The translations under genes were made by a program, and so were the position numbers. This document shows, in pieces, positions 1 to 11,548 of a DNA stretch of 64,000 nucleotides. Under the pieces are notes generated by a model. The model ran no database searches. It saw nothing but the letters and a program-made list of their open reading frames with translations, and was not told where the DNA came from. Every line of letters begins with the position of its first letter. Position 1 is the stretch's first letter. The stretch comes from Afipia felis ATCC 53690 (GTDB lineage Bacteria; Pseudomonadota; Alphaproteobacteria; Rhizobiales; Xanthobacteraceae), in assembly GCF_000314735.2 (NCBI RefSeq), contig NZ_KB375270.1, positions 1,116,001-1,180,000 of the forward strand, written 5' to 3'.

Positions 1-548
<548 letters not shown>

Positions 549-607
549 TCTTTGGCACGGGAAGCGTGATATGAGAGGCTGATCTCAGCCTCCAGCCGCG
601 TCCTTTC

Positions 608-1828
608 ATGACACCTTTTCCCGATACCTCGGTCCAGATCGATTCCCACACGCTGCAGGGAGCAACCGGCGTGCTGACCGTCGATCTCGACGCGCTCGCC
701 ACCAACTGGAAGGCATTGGAAAGCCGTGCCGTGCCTGCGGAGTGCTCCGCCGTGGTCAAGGCCGACGCGTATGGCTGCGGGATCGTGCCCGTGACGCGCA
801 AGCTCGCCAGCATCGGCTGCAAGACGTTCTTCGTCGCAACTCTCGACGAGGCGAAGCTCGCGCGCGAGGCTGCGCCGAAGGCCGCAATCTACGTGCTGGA
901 CGGATTCTTCGCCAATTGCGGAGACGATTTTGCGAAGATCGATTGTCGGCCGGTGATCGGTGATCTCAATGAGCTTGCGGAATGGGATGCATTCCGCCGC
1001 ACCCGCGGCTGGACCGGCCTTGCCGCGCTCCATGTCGACACCGGCATGAACCGCCTCGGTCTGACCGTGGACGAGGCGCGCGGACTAACGCCGCGCATCC
1101 GGCAGGCCGATCACGGCATCGCACTGGTGATGAGCCATCTCGCCTGCGCCGAAGACATGACCAACGCGATGAACGGGCGACAACTCGCAGCCTTCCGGTC
1201 CGTCGCGTCCGAATTCAGCGGCGTCACCGCCTCGCTAACGAATTCGTCCGGCATCTTTCTCGGCTCCCATTTCCACATGGACATGGTGAGACCAGGTGCG
1301 GCGCTGTATGGCGTCAACCCAACACCGGAAGCCGACAACCCGATGCAGCCGGTGGTGGGCCTCAAGGTCCGCATCGCCCAGATTCGCAACGTGCCCAAAG
1401 GCGAGACAGTCGGCTACGGCGCGTTGTGGCACGCCAAGCGCCCGACAAGGCTCGCCATCGTCAGCACCGGATACGCCGACGGCTATTTCCGTGCTGCAAG
1501 CGGCATCGAAGGCACTCGCAGCGCACAGGCCGTCGTGGCGGGACAGCGTTGCCCGATCGTGGGACGTATCTCGATGGACCTGATGGCGATCGACATCACC
1601 GACCTGCCGCACGGCACGGTCCGCCGCGGCCACTTCATCACTCTGATCGGTGACGGAGTGACCGTCGACGAACTCGGGCACCATTTCGGTACCATCGGCT
1701 ATGAGGTGCTGACCAGCCTCGGCCGCCGCTACGCGCGCGACTATCGGGGCAATGTCATCCCCGACTCCAAGACGACCCCAGAGAGGGCGGCTTCGGAAAA
1801 TACAATTTCGGAAAAGTCCCCTACCTAA
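608..1828 (+). CDS. alr: Alanine racemase
   Basis: This PLP enzyme interconverts L- and D-alanine and supplies D-Ala for peptidoglycan. The 406-residue product has the PLP-lysine motif AVVKADAYG with Lys51, the catalytic tyrosine in VGYGALW (Tyr270), and the C-terminal beta-domain SMDLMAIDITD segment. The start is an ATG 59 bases after dnaB. The last 25 residues or so (after GNVIPD) form a polar tail rich in Ser, Thr and Glu that most Alr proteins lack. The gene lies between dnaB and radA on the same strand. A catabolic DadX is possible, but this housekeeping context favours Alr. Confidence 0.95.
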   Translation: MTPFPDTSVQIDSHTLQGATGVLTVDLDALATNWKALESRAVPAECSAVVKADAYGCGIVPVTRKLASIGCKTFFVATLDEAKLAREAAPKAAIYVLDGFFANCGDDFAKIDCRPVIGDLNELAEWDAFRRTRGWTGLAALHVDTGMNRLGLTVDEARGLTPRIRQADHGIALVMSHLACAEDMTNAMNGRQLAAFRSVASEFSGVTASLTNSSGIFLGSHFHMDMVRPGAALYGVNPTPEADNPMQPVVGLKVRIAQIRNVPKGETVGYGALWHAKRPTRLAIVSTGYADGYFRAASGIEGTRSAQAVVAGQRCPIVGRISMDLMAIDITDLPHGTVRRGHFITLIGDGVTVDELGHHFGTIGYEVLTSLGRRYARDYRGNVIPDSKTTPERAASENTISEKSPT

Positions 1829-1907
1829 GGCAAACGCGGCCGGCGACGGGTTGACTTTTTAACCCGAATAAGAACAAAGATAGAACATATTTGTTCGCGG
1901 GTGCCCG

Positions 1908-3320
<1,413 letters not shown>

Positions 3321-3571
3321 ACCAACAGGTAAAATTTGAAATATCGACCGCCGAACGGCGCCACACAGATGGTTTGAAAAGCCACAGGCGGGGAAAAATT
3401 CACCTCAAGTTCCCGATTTGACACCTCTACGGGTCCGCATCGCGTGACGCCTGAAAATTGGCTGGTTATACAACGCCCGCATGGCTTGCGGGCCACGCCG
3501 CTACGCCGTCTGCTGAAATCCGGCGAGCCCTACGATTCGGGGTCGCCGCCATAACCGGAACAGCCTTTCCG

Positions 3572-4216
3572 ATGCCGATTACACTGCTCGATATCATCGT
3601 CCTCGCCGTCCTTCTGCTCTCCGGCCTGCTTGCGATGATCCGCGGTTTCGTGCGCGAGGTGCTGTCGATCACGGCCTGGGGCGCGGCAGCGCTTACGACC
3701 CTTTATGCCTATCAAAAGCTGCTTCCGACCGCGAAGACCTACATCGCCAGCGACACGCTCGCGACCATCGCCGTCGTCGCCGGCATCTTCATCGTCACGC
3801 TGATCGTGGTGTCGATCGTCACGGTGCGCATCTCCGACATGATCCTGGATTCGCGAATCGGTGCGTTGGATCGCACCCTCGGCTTCCTGTTCGGCCTCGC
3901 CCGTGGCCTGCTGATCATGGTCGTCGCCTTCCTGTTTTTTGCATGGCTGGTCCCCGAGAAGCAGCAGCCTGACTGGGTTCGCGGCGCAAAATCACGTGTT
4001 GTGCTGCAAGGAACCGGCGATTGGCTGATGTCGCTCTTGCCGGACGACCCTGAAAACACCATCTTAAAACGGTTCAAGAAAACCAAGCCGGAAGACGAGC
4101 CGGCCGATTCCGCTCCGGACAACCGGACGGAAAACCCGTCGGACCCCGGCGGCTATGCCAAGTCGGAGCGTGACGGCATGAAGTCGCTGATCGATGGCAA
4201 AGCAGCAGGACGTTAA
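3572..4216 (+). CDS. cvpA: CvpA family membrane protein
   Basis: This 214-residue product belongs to the CvpA (colicin V production) family, found upstream of purF in many bacteria and linked to envelope homeostasis. It begins MPITLLDIIVLAVLLLSGLL and has four hydrophobic helices with the family pattern GFVREVLS after helix 1 and DRTLGFLFGLARG near helix 4. The C-terminal ~50 residues form a charged cytoplasmic tail. The frame is open upstream to about 3458, but the ATG at 3572 matches family N-termini. A GC hairpin (3475-3493) lies upstream. Confidence 0.9.
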   Translation: MPITLLDIIVLAVLLLSGLLAMIRGFVREVLSITAWGAAALTTLYAYQKLLPTAKTYIASDTLATIAVVAGIFIVTLIVVSIVTVRISDMILDSRIGALDRTLGFLFGLARGLLIMVVAFLFFAWLVPEKQQPDWVRGAKSRVVLQGTGDWLMSLLPDDPENTILKRFKKTKPEDEPADSAPDNRTENPSDPGGYAKSERDGMKSLIDGKAAGR

Positions 4217-4295
4217 CTGTAGGCTATGATGCTTGGGAATCGGGCGGTGGTTTCAGCTAGATATCGTCTCAATGTCGCGGAGGCTTGGTGAAACG

Positions 4296-5801
4296 ATGAG
4301 CAACTTCTCCGGTAGTGCAGCCGCCACGGGCGAACGCGACCAGCGCGATATCGATCTGCACGGCGAAGGCGATACGCTACGGGAAGAATGCGGCGTCTTC
4401 GGAATCTACGGTCACCCTGAAGCCGCTGCCATCACCGCCCTCGGACTTCACGCTCTCCAGCATCGTGGTCAGGAAGCAGCCGGCATCGTCTCCTTCGACG
4501 GCAGCCGCTTCCATTCCGAACGCCGTCTCGGCCTCGTCGGCGATACTTTCTCCCGCGGCGATGTCATCGCCCGCCTGCCCGGCGACAACGCCGTCGGCCA
4601 TGTCCGCTATTCCACCACCGGCGAAACCATTCTGCGCAATGTGCAGCCGCTGTTCGCCGAGCTCAACGCCGGCGGTTTCGCCATCGCGCATAACGGCAAC
4701 CTCACCAATGGCCTGTCGTTGCGCCGCGAACTGGTTCGCCAGGGCGCCATGATGCAATCGACCACCGACACCGAGGTGGTCCTTCACCTCGTCGCCCATT
4801 CCAAGCGTACCCGCTTCATCGAGCGCTACATCGAAGCGTTGCGTGCCATCGAAGGCGCCTACGCGCTGGTGGCGCTCACCAACAAGAAGCTGATCGGCGC
4901 GCGCGATCCGCTCGGTATCCGTCCGCTGGTGCTCGGCGAACTCGACGGCTGCCCGATCCTCGCCTCTGAGACCTGCGCGCTCGACATCATTGGCGCGAAA
5001 TATGTCCGCGACATCGAGCCCGGTGAAGTCATCGTGTTCGACGAAAAGGGCACCGAGATTCATAAACCTTTCCCGCCGCAGCCACCGCGCCCCTGCATCT
5101 TCGAATACATCTATTTCGCCCGCCCGGATTCCATTGTCGGCGGGCGCTCCGTTTACGAAGTGCGCAAGGGCTTCGGCGCGCAGCTCGCCCGTGAAAGCCA
5201 CGTCGATGTGGACGTGGTCGTGCCTGTGCCGGATTCCGGTGTGCCCGCCGCCATCGGCTACAGCCAAGAATCGGGTGTACCGTTCGAACTCGGCATCATC
5301 CGCAACCATTATGTCGGCCGCACCTTCATCCAGCCGACGCAGAGCGTACGCGAACTCGGTGTGCGCATGAAACATGCGCCTAACCGCGCCGCGATCGAAG
5401 GCAAGCGCATCATCCTGATCGATGACTCGCTGGTACGCGGTACCACCTCCAGGAAAATCGTGCGCATGATGCGCGATGCAGGCGCCAAGGAAGTGCATTT
5501 CCGCCTCGCCTCGCCACCGATCGTGCATCCGGACTATTACGGTATCGACCTGCCGGATCGCGGCGGCCTGCTCGCAGCGACGCACTCGCTGGAAGAAATG
5601 CGCGACATCATTGGCGCGGATTCACTTGCCTTCCTGTCGATCGATGGCATGTACCGCGCAGTCGGCGAGCCGGGTCGTGACCCGGCCAATCCGAAATTCT
5701 CGGATCATTGCTTCACCGGCGATTATCCGACTCTCCTCACCGACCAGACTCAGGTCGAGCAGCCGCAGCATCAGCTCTCGCTGCTGGCGGAAGCAAGCTA
5801 A
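4296..5801 (+). CDS. purF: Amidophosphoribosyltransferase
   Basis: PurF catalyses the first committed step of purine synthesis: PRPP plus glutamine gives 5-phosphoribosylamine. The N-terminal Ntn-hydrolase glutaminase domain has its nucleophile in the motif EECGVFG, and the C-terminal phosphoribosyltransferase domain has the PRPP loop IILIDDSLVRGTT. From the ATG at 4296 (GGAGG at 4279-4283) the protein is 501 residues and the catalytic Cys is residue 32, so a 31-residue propeptide must be removed for activity. In-frame starts at 4272 and 4233 would only lengthen this leader. The cvpA-purF pairing is conserved. Confidence 0.96.
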   Translation: MSNFSGSAAATGERDQRDIDLHGEGDTLREECGVFGIYGHPEAAAITALGLHALQHRGQEAAGIVSFDGSRFHSERRLGLVGDTFSRGDVIARLPGDNAVGHVRYSTTGETILRNVQPLFAELNAGGFAIAHNGNLTNGLSLRRELVRQGAMMQSTTDTEVVLHLVAHSKRTRFIERYIEALRAIEGAYALVALTNKKLIGARDPLGIRPLVLGELDGCPILASETCALDIIGAKYVRDIEPGEVIVFDEKGTEIHKPFPPQPPRPCIFEYIYFARPDSIVGGRSVYEVRKGFGAQLARESHVDVDVVVPVPDSGVPAAIGYSQESGVPFELGIIRNHYVGRTFIQPTQSVRELGVRMKHAPNRAAIEGKRIILIDDSLVRGTTSRKIVRMMRDAGAKEVHFRLASPPIVHPDYYGIDLPDRGGLLAATHSLEEMRDIIGADSLAFLSIDGMYRAVGEPGRDPANPKFSDHCFTGDYPTLLTDQTQVEQPQHQLSLLAEAS

Positions 5802-5840
5802 GCGCATTGAATTGGAATCCCGGAGAGCGACCGGTTCGGC

Positions 5841-6344
5841 TTAAAGCCGTCGCATCATGAATTGCGCATCCGCACCATAGCTGTGCAGCTTCTCGGCAGG
5901 CGGACCATCCGGCACCGCCGCAAATCCCTGCCGTTGCCAGAACCCAGCCGAACCATTGACCGCAATCAGCGACAACGACGGCAGGCGCTCAAGACGCGCC
6001 TGCTCAACCAGCGACACCACCATTTCGGCGGCGGCGCCGCTGCCCCGCACGTCCGACAACAGCGCGATGTCATGGAGATAATAGGTCGAGGGTCGGGCCG
6101 GCAATTCGCCGAGCAGCGCGTTCAGCGCTGGCGGTGCGCGATCGACCCACGGATGGCTGACGACATAAGCCGCGACCTTCCCGTTCTGTACGAGAACCCG
6201 GCAGCCTTGCGGATAGAGCCGCAATCGTTCCGCGAAGACCGCTTCATCCTCCGGAAAAGCGGGATGGATAAGCGCGGCCAGCGCGTTGACGGCGGGCAGA
6301 TCGGCAGGCTGCATCGGCCGCCATAAAGGGCGTTCGGGGATCAT
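5841..6344 (-). CDS. GNAT family N-acetyltransferase
   Basis: A 167-residue GNAT-fold acetyl-CoA-dependent acyltransferase of unknown substrate. The acetyl-CoA binding region reads LLSDVRGSGAAAEMVVSLVEQ, matching the family V-x-x-x-x-R/Q-x-x-G-x-A/G loop with an R-G-S-G-A variant. A later segment, NGSAGFWQRQGFAAVPDG, is the usual beta6-beta7 region. It converges with purF, leaving 39 bases between the stops. Nothing around it reveals the substrate. Confidence 0.85.
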   Translation of the reverse strand: MIPERPLWRPMQPADLPAVNALAALIHPAFPEDEAVFAERLRLYPQGCRVLVQNGKVAAYVVSHPWVDRAPPALNALLGELPARPSTYYLHDIALLSDVRGSGAAAEMVVSLVEQARLERLPSLSLIAVNGSAGFWQRQGFAAVPDGPPAEKLHSYGADAQFMMRRL

Positions 6345-6484
6345 GTCCGCCTTCTAGCATACCCATCGCCTTCGCCCCCACCCCTCCGCGTCACGCCGGA
6401 CTTGTCCCGGCCACCGGCGTCTGTAAAACCTCTGCAACGAAAATAGCCCTGCACCCCGCGGGCTTCGATCCCGACAGGCGCTCG

Positions 6485-7225
6485 ATGACCAAACCCCTCG
6501 CTTCCCGTATCGCTCTCGTCACCGGCGCGTCCCGCGGCATCGGCCACGCGACGGCGCGAGCCTTGGCCCGTGCCGGTGCGCATGTCATCGCCGTGGCGAG
6601 GACCCAGGGCGGCCTGGAAGAACTCGACGACGAAATCCGCAGCGAGGGCGGCAGCACGACGCTGGTGCCGCTGGACGTCACTGATTACGACGGCGTGGCG
6701 CGGCTCGGGGCGGCATTGAACGAACGCCACGGCAAGCTCGACATCCTGATTGGCAATGCCGGCGTCGCGGGTCCGTCCTCGCCGCTCGGTCATATTGACC
6801 TCAAGCCGTGGATGGACGCGATCGGCGTCAACCTCACCGCGAACTTCCAGTTGATCCGCTGTATGGAGCCACTGCTGATCCATTCGGACGCAGGGCGCGC
6901 GGTGTTCGTCACATCCGGCACCGCCTCCAAGGCCAGCGCCTATCGCGGGCCCTATGCCGCCTCTAAGGCGGGGCTGGAAGCGCTCGCGCGGGTGTGGGCG
7001 CACGAGACGGCGACCAGCACGATCCGCGTCAATCTGTTCAATCCGGGACCGATCCGCACCCGCATGCGCGCCTCCGTCATGCCGGGCGAAGACCCGATGA
7101 TCCTCGACACGCCCGAGCAGGCCGCCGAATACATCCTGCCGATGTGCATGCCGGACTGGAACGAGACGGGCAAAGTCTACGACTACCGCACCCGCTCGCT
7201 GATGAGTTTCCGGTCACCGGTCTGA
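6485..7225 (+). CDS. SDR family NAD(P)-dependent oxidoreductase
   Basis: A classical short-chain dehydrogenase/reductase of 246 residues. The dinucleotide motif TGASRGIGHA is near residues 14-23, the NAG motif is at residues 91-93, and the catalytic YxxxK pair is Tyr157/Lys161 in PYAASK. Downstream, RVNLFNPGPIRTRMRA is the usual P-G region that closes over the cofactor. The pattern most resembles YciK-like SDRs of unknown substrate. It is a single gene between a divergent acetyltransferase and the convergent der operon. Confidence 0.88.
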   Translation: MTKPLASRIALVTGASRGIGHATARALARAGAHVIAVARTQGGLEELDDEIRSEGGSTTLVPLDVTDYDGVARLGAALNERHGKLDILIGNAGVAGPSSPLGHIDLKPWMDAIGVNLTANFQLIRCMEPLLIHSDAGRAVFVTSGTASKASAYRGPYAASKAGLEALARVWAHETATSTIRVNLFNPGPIRTRMRASVMPGEDPMILDTPEQAAEYILPMCMPDWNETGKVYDYRTRSLMSFRSPV

Positions 7226-7245
7226 CCCGCAGAGTTTTCAGAAAC

Positions 7246-8625
7246 TTACGACTTCCGCTTCGCTTTGTGCGCGAAAGGATTGGCCTTCTCGCGCAGAGTG
7301 ATGCGCACTGGAGTGCCCGGCAGGTCGAATGCCTCGCGCAGGGTGTTCGTGAGATAGCGCAAATAGGATTGCGGCACCGCATCGGCGCGCGAGCAGAACA
7401 CCACAAAGCTCGGCGGCCGCGCCTTGGTCTGCGTCACGTAATTCAGCTTCAGCCTGCGCCCCGAAACGGCGGGCGGCGGATTGTTTCTGGTGGCCTGCTC
7501 GAACCAGCGGTTGAGCGCGCTGGTCGGGATCCGCTTATTCCAGGTGGCGTAGGCCTTCTCGATCGCACCGATCAGGCGGTCGATGCCCTCGCCCATCAGG
7601 CCCGACACCGCCACCACTGGCGCACCGCGCACCTGCGGCAGCAGATGGTCGGCGCTTTCGCGCAGCTTGCCGATTGCGCTCGGCGCGCGCTCCATCAAAT
7701 CCCATTTATTAACGGCGAGCACGAGGGCGCGGCCTTCGCGCTCGACGAGATCAGCGAGCCGCAGATCCTGCTCCTCGAAGCGGTTCTGCGCGTCCATCAC
7801 CAGCACCACGACCTCAGCGAAGCGTACGGCGCGCAGCGCATCCGAAACGGACAGCTTCTCCAGCTTGTCGTCGATGCGCGAACGGCGGCGAAGCCCCGCT
7901 GTGTCGAACACCCGCAGCTTGCGCCCCTTCCATTCGACATCCACCGCGATGGAGTCGCGCGTGGTGCCGGCTTCCGGGCTTGTCAGCAGCCGCTCCTCGC
8001 CGAGGAGATGATTGATGAGTGTCGATTTGCCCGCATTGGGACGACCGAGCACAGCGACGCGGATCGGGCGCGTAGGATCAATATCGTCCTCATCACCGAT
8101 GTCGTCTTCATCCGCCTCATCATCGACGGGCTCCGGCATCAAATCTTTCAAGGCATCGTAAAGATCGCTCAGACCCTCGCCATGCTCGGCGGAAATGCCG
8201 ATCGGCTCGCCTAGGCCAAGTGCATAGGATTCCGCGATGCCGCTCTCGCCGTGCTTGCCCTCGCTCTTGTTCGCGAGTAGCAGCACCGGCTTGTTGGCGC
8301 GGCGCGCGAAGTCGGCAAAAGCGCGGTCGTTCGGCGTGAGGCCCGCGCGCGCGTCGATCACAAACATCAGCGCATCGGCGGCGGCAATCGCCGTCTCCGT
8401 CTGCTCCTGCATCCGTGCGGTCAGCGAGCCACGCGGCCCTGAATCGAGGCCTGCGGTATCGATGATGGTGAATTCGAGATCACCAAGACGGCCGAGCCCT
8501 TCGCGACGATCACGCGTAACGCCGGGCTGGTCATCGACAAGCGCGAGCTTCTGCCCGACCAGCCGGTTGAACAACGTCGATTTGCCGACGTTGGGGCGGC
8601 CGATGATCGCAATGGTGAAGGACAT
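7246..8625 (-). CDS. der: Ribosome biogenesis GTPase Der (EngA)
   Basis: Der is an essential tandem-GTPase protein that assists late 50S ribosomal subunit assembly. In 459 residues it has two complete GTPase domains: GRPNVGKST with DTAG and NKSE in the first, and GRPNAGKST with DTAG and NKWD in the second. The KH-like C-terminal domain includes [20 protein letters not shown] short acidic linker ([14 protein letters not shown]) joins the GTPase domains. It is the last gene of a minus-strand group with the lipoprotein and yfgM-like genes, and its ATG is 56 bases from the lipoprotein stop. Confidence 0.97.
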   Translation of the reverse strand: MSFTIAIIGRPNVGKSTLFNRLVGQKLALVDDQPGVTRDRREGLGRLGDLEFTIIDTAGLDSGPRGSLTARMQEQTETAIAAADALMFVIDARAGLTPNDRAFADFARRANKPVLLLANKSEGKHGESGIAESYALGLGEPIGISAEHGEGLSDLYDALKDLMPEPVDDEADEDDIGDEDDIDPTRPIRVAVLGRPNAGKSTLINHLLGEERLLTSPEAGTTRDSIAVDVEWKGRKLRVFDTAGLRRRSRIDDKLEKLSVSDALRAVRFAEVVVLVMDAQNRFEEQDLRLADLVEREGRALVLAVNKWDLMERAPSAIGKLRESADHLLPQVRGAPVVAVSGLMGEGIDRLIGAIEKAYATWNKRIPTSALNRWFEQATRNNPPPAVSGRRLKLNYVTQTKARPPSFVVFCSRADAVPQSYLRYLTNTLREAFDLPGTPVRITLREKANPFAHKAKRKS

Positions 8626-8681
8626 GATCGATCCCGCCCGCCCTTTACGCGGTCATATGCCGGATGCCGCGTGCGGCGGAT

Positions 8682-9203
8682 TTAATGCGAGAAGCTGCCG
8701 CTCGGCAACGGTGCAGGGAATGAGGACAATGGTTGCTCCTGAGCCGGAGCGGCAGCCGGTTGCTGCTGTTGTTGCGGCGGCGGAGCCGCGGCAGGTGCTT
8801 CGTCCGGCGGCGGCGCGGTGATGCTCCTCCGCTTGGCGGTGTGCACCCGTTTCTTGGGCTTCGGTTCAGGGGACGCTTCGGCGGCGACCGGCGCTCCGTT
8901 GTGCTGCGCTGCCCCGGCAGGCGCACCGCCGGGAGCGACAGGAGCCGTCGCAGCAAGATCGTCCTGCGGTGCCCCCTTGTAAAGCTCCTTCGGCACGCCC
9001 TGTTCGACGCCCGGCACGCCTTCCGGAAACACCGGCTTGCGGGCGCCCGGCAATGGCTTCTTCTGATCGAGGAAGTTCAGCATATCGGTGGGATCGAAAC
9101 TGTTCATCGCGCCGCCACAACCCGACAGCACGCAGGCGGTGGCCACCAGCATGGCACCGGTGACTGCGCGGGAAAGGGAGCGTCTGGGCGAACGGACCGG
9201 CAT
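8682..9203 (-). CDS. Proline/alanine-rich lipoprotein of unknown function
   Basis: A 173-residue predicted lipoprotein: the arginine-rich N-region and hydrophobic segment end in the lipobox VLSGC. The mature part starts with a folded-looking block (FDPTDMLNFLDQKKPLPG, then FPEGVPGVEQGVPKELYKG). It then becomes low complexity, with Pro/Ala tracts, a basic stretch KPKKRVHTAKRR and a run of glutamines. It lies between the yfgM-like gene (4 bases away) and der, the position that bamB occupies in other yfgM-bamB-der operons, but it has no beta-propeller repeats. It may be a small envelope partner of the TPR protein; the function is unknown. Confidence 0.82.
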   Translation of the reverse strand: MPVRSPRRSLSRAVTGAMLVATACVLSGCGGAMNSFDPTDMLNFLDQKKPLPGARKPVFPEGVPGVEQGVPKELYKGAPQDDLAATAPVAPGGAPAGAAQHNGAPVAAEASPEPKPKKRVHTAKRRSITAPPPDEAPAAAPPPQQQQQPAAAPAQEQPLSSFPAPLPSGSFSH

Positions 9204-9207
9204 GGGC

Positions 9208-9852
9208 TTAGCTTTTCGCGGCCGGAGGCAGCAGCGCGAGCAAGGCTTCCGCCCGTCTGCGCAGCGTCGCCGGGCTTTGCGGATCGTCGCCGATCATGTC
9301 GAGCCAGCGGCGCGCAGCGTCGTTGTTCTTGGCCCGCCAGGCCGACAGTGCCAGCAATTCGCGCGCGGAGTGACGGAACGTGTGAGTGCCGGACGCTTCG
9401 TCCGACAGGCGCTTCTCGATATCGTCATAAGGCGCGGTGTCGAGCATCAGGCTCGCCGCACGCAAGCGCGCGATTTCGCGGATGGATGCTGTGGTGTTGC
9501 TGTCATTGGCAATCGCATCGAAAGCGGCGACACCTTTTTTGGAATCCTGCTTGGCTGCTTCCGCCGCCGCATGCAGTCGCGCCAGAGCGCTATAACCCTG
9601 CGCATTGCTGCTCGCGATCTTGTCGAAAGCCGCCTGCGCCTGCGCGGGATCGGTCAGCGCCACCGCAGCCTCGAAGGCTTTTCCGGCTGCTTCCGCCTTC
9701 TGATTCTCGAAATATTGGTAGGCGCGCCAACCGCCGACGCCGACGACGATCAGGACGATGAGCGCGATGAAATGCAGCGAATAGCGGTCCCACAGCTTCT
9801 TAAGCTGTTCGCGACGCAGATCCTCGTCAATTTCATTAAATAGTTCAGACAC
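9208..9852 (-). CDS. YfgM-like tetratricopeptide-repeat membrane protein
   Basis: A 214-residue protein with a cytoplasmic N-terminus (SELFNEIDEDLRREQLKKLWDR), one membrane helix (FIALIVLIVVGVGGWRAY) and a long alpha-helical TPR-like periplasmic part rich in Ala. This is the layout of YfgM (DUF2133), a periplasmic chaperone partner of the SecYEG/PpiD complex in E. coli. The start is a GTG (bases 9850-9852). It heads a three-gene minus-strand operon with a lipoprotein and der, mirroring the yfgM-bamB-der order of gammaproteobacteria. Assignment rests on topology and position more than on diagnostic residues. Confidence 0.85.
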   Translation of the reverse strand: MSELFNEIDEDLRREQLKKLWDRYSLHFIALIVLIVVGVGGWRAYQYFENQKAEAAGKAFEAAVALTDPAQAQAAFDKIASSNAQGYSALARLHAAAEAAKQDSKKGVAAFDAIANDSNTTASIREIARLRAASLMLDTAPYDDIEKRLSDEASGTHTFRHSARELLALSAWRAKNNDAARRWLDMIGDDPQSPATLRRRAEALLALLPPAAKS

Positions 9853-10014
9853 TTAAGAAAACCCCGCCGATCGTCGCGACGCTCTATGGCGCCAGTCCCC
9901 TGCGATGATGCAAGCCGATACAGTAACGCTGTGGCGGCCACAAGGCAAAGCGAGGCGGATCAAAGCGTTAACCGCCGTCTCCGACGCCCAGAACCGATAA
10001 AGGCCAGAAAATGG

Positions 10015-10845
10015 CTATTTGGCGACCTTTGGCTTCAGGTTGTAGACGTGCTCGGGGCCCGGAAACGCGCGGGAGCGAACCTCGCTGGCGTAGTCCTGAA
10101 TCGCCTTCTCGATGCCCGGCCCGAGGTCGCCATAGCGCTTCACGAACTTCGGCGCCCACGGCGACAGGCCGAGCATGTCCTCCAGCACCAGCACCTGACC
10201 GTCGCAAGCCGCGCTCGCGCCGATGCCGATGGTCGGCGCCGCGACATTCTCGGTGATCTTGCGGCCGAGCGGTTCGGCCACGGCCTCGACGACGATCGAG
10301 AACGCGCCCGCCTCGGACACTGCCTTGGCGTCTTCCAGAATCATCGCCGAGTCGGCTTCATCGCGCCCGCGCGCCCGGAACGAGCCGAGCGTGTTGATCG
10401 ACTGGGGCGTGAGGCCGACATGGCCCATCACCGGAATGCCGCGGTTGACGAGAAATTCGATGGTCTCCGCCATCCGCTGCCCGCCTTCAACCTTGATGCC
10501 GCCGCAGCCGGTTTCCTTCAGCACGCGCGCGGCGGAATGAAATGCCTGCTCCTTCGAGGCCTCATAGGAGCCGAACGGCATGTCGACCACCACCATCGCC
10601 TGTTTCGAGCCGCGCATCACCGCATGGCCCTGCAGGATCATCATCTCGAGCGTGACCGGCACGGTCGTCTCGAAACCATGCATCACGTTGCCGAGTGAAT
10701 CGCCGACGAGAATGATGTCGCAATATTTATCGACCAGCGCAGCGGTGTGCGCGTGATACGAGGTCAGCATCACGACCGGCTCGCCGCCCTTGCGCGCGAA
10801 AATCTCGGGCGCAGTTTTGCGCTTGGCTGCGGTTTGAACAGACAT
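10015..10845 (-). CDS. panB: 3-methyl-2-oxobutanoate hydroxymethyltransferase (ketopantoate hydroxymethyltransferase)
   Basis: PanB transfers a hydroxymethyl group from 5,10-methylene-THF to alpha-ketoisovalerate, the first step of the pantothenate branch toward coenzyme A. The 276-residue product shows the family segments [39 protein letters not shown] (the metal-binding aspartate is in GDSLG), and [15 protein letters not shown] with the catalytic glutamate. The ATG is 2 bases downstream of the nnrU stop, so the two are probably co-transcribed. panC is not adjacent. Confidence 0.96.
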   Translation of the reverse strand: MSVQTAAKRKTAPEIFARKGGEPVVMLTSYHAHTAALVDKYCDIILVGDSLGNVMHGFETTVPVTLEMMILQGHAVMRGSKQAMVVVDMPFGSYEASKEQAFHSAARVLKETGCGGIKVEGGQRMAETIEFLVNRGIPVMGHVGLTPQSINTLGSFRARGRDEADSAMILEDAKAVSEAGAFSIVVEAVAEPLGRKITENVAAPTIGIGASAACDGQVLVLEDMLGLSPWAPKFVKRYGDLGPGIEKAIQDYASEVRSRAFPGPEHVYNLKPKVAK

Positions 10846-10847
10846 GG

Positions 10848-11432
10848 TCAGACTCCAACGACAGGAACGCCAATCACCAGCGGGTGGAAGGCAAATGCGA
10901 GCGCAAGATAGGCTACAACCCCGACCGCGACCGCGATGAGATCGTTGCCGATGCCGCCGACCGGAATCGGCGGAGCGCCGCTGTCAGTGCGATGCTTCAG
11001 CGAAATGCGGTCATACACCGCCCACGCCAGCACCGAGCCGAACAGGATGATTGAGCCGAGATCGCCGTTCGCGAGCAGATGCGCGAGCGCCCACAGCTTC
11101 ACGCCTGCCAGCATCGGGTGCTTCAGCTTCACGAAGATGCGACCGCGGATATAGGACGCCACGACCAAAATGACCGCAGGCAGCATCAAGGCCAGGGTCA
11201 GATGGCGCATCGCCTTGGGCGGGTACCAGATATCGACCCATTCCGTGGCGCGATAGACGCTGAATCCCTTGGCCGCGAGCGCGATACCGATGATCGCCAC
11301 GACGCTGTAGACTGCCTTGTAGCCACCCTCGCCGAGCCGCGCGACCAGCGAGGCACGCAAATCACGGCGTGTCGTCAGCACGTGCACGCCCAGAAAAAGC
11401 ACAAGCCCCAAAATCAGAAGCGCAAAACCCAT
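10848..11432 (-). CDS. nnrU: NnrU family membrane protein
   Basis: A 194-residue polytopic membrane protein of the NnrU family, first described near nitric oxide and nitrite reductase genes and related to isoprenylcysteine methyltransferase-type and MnrU-like membrane proteins. It begins [19 protein letters not shown], has about five or six helices, and contains the conserved stretch [21 protein letters not shown]. No denitrification gene lies nearby; the neighbour is panB, 2 bases downstream. The biochemical role is unknown, so the symbol reflects only the family. Confidence 0.85.
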   Translation of the reverse strand: MGFALLILGLVLFLGVHVLTTRRDLRASLVARLGEGGYKAVYSVVAIIGIALAAKGFSVYRATEWVDIWYPPKAMRHLTLALMLPAVILVVASYIRGRIFVKLKHPMLAGVKLWALAHLLANGDLGSIILFGSVLAWAVYDRISLKHRTDSGAPPIPVGGIGNDLIAVAVGVVAYLALAFAFHPLVIGVPVVGV

Positions 11433-11548
11433 GAGAGCACCCCATCGGATCGATGGCGTCGGGTAGCATTTTTATGGTGCAACGCGCAATGCACCTGACG
11501 GCCGCGCCCTCACAGCCCGGCATGCAGGCGTATCTCGATTTGAAACGC

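Noticed and set aside
4377..5585. A 402-codon minus-strand open frame opposite purF
   Set aside because: The plus-strand frame has the full PurF motif set; the minus frame is Asp/Ala/Gly/Arg-rich without features.
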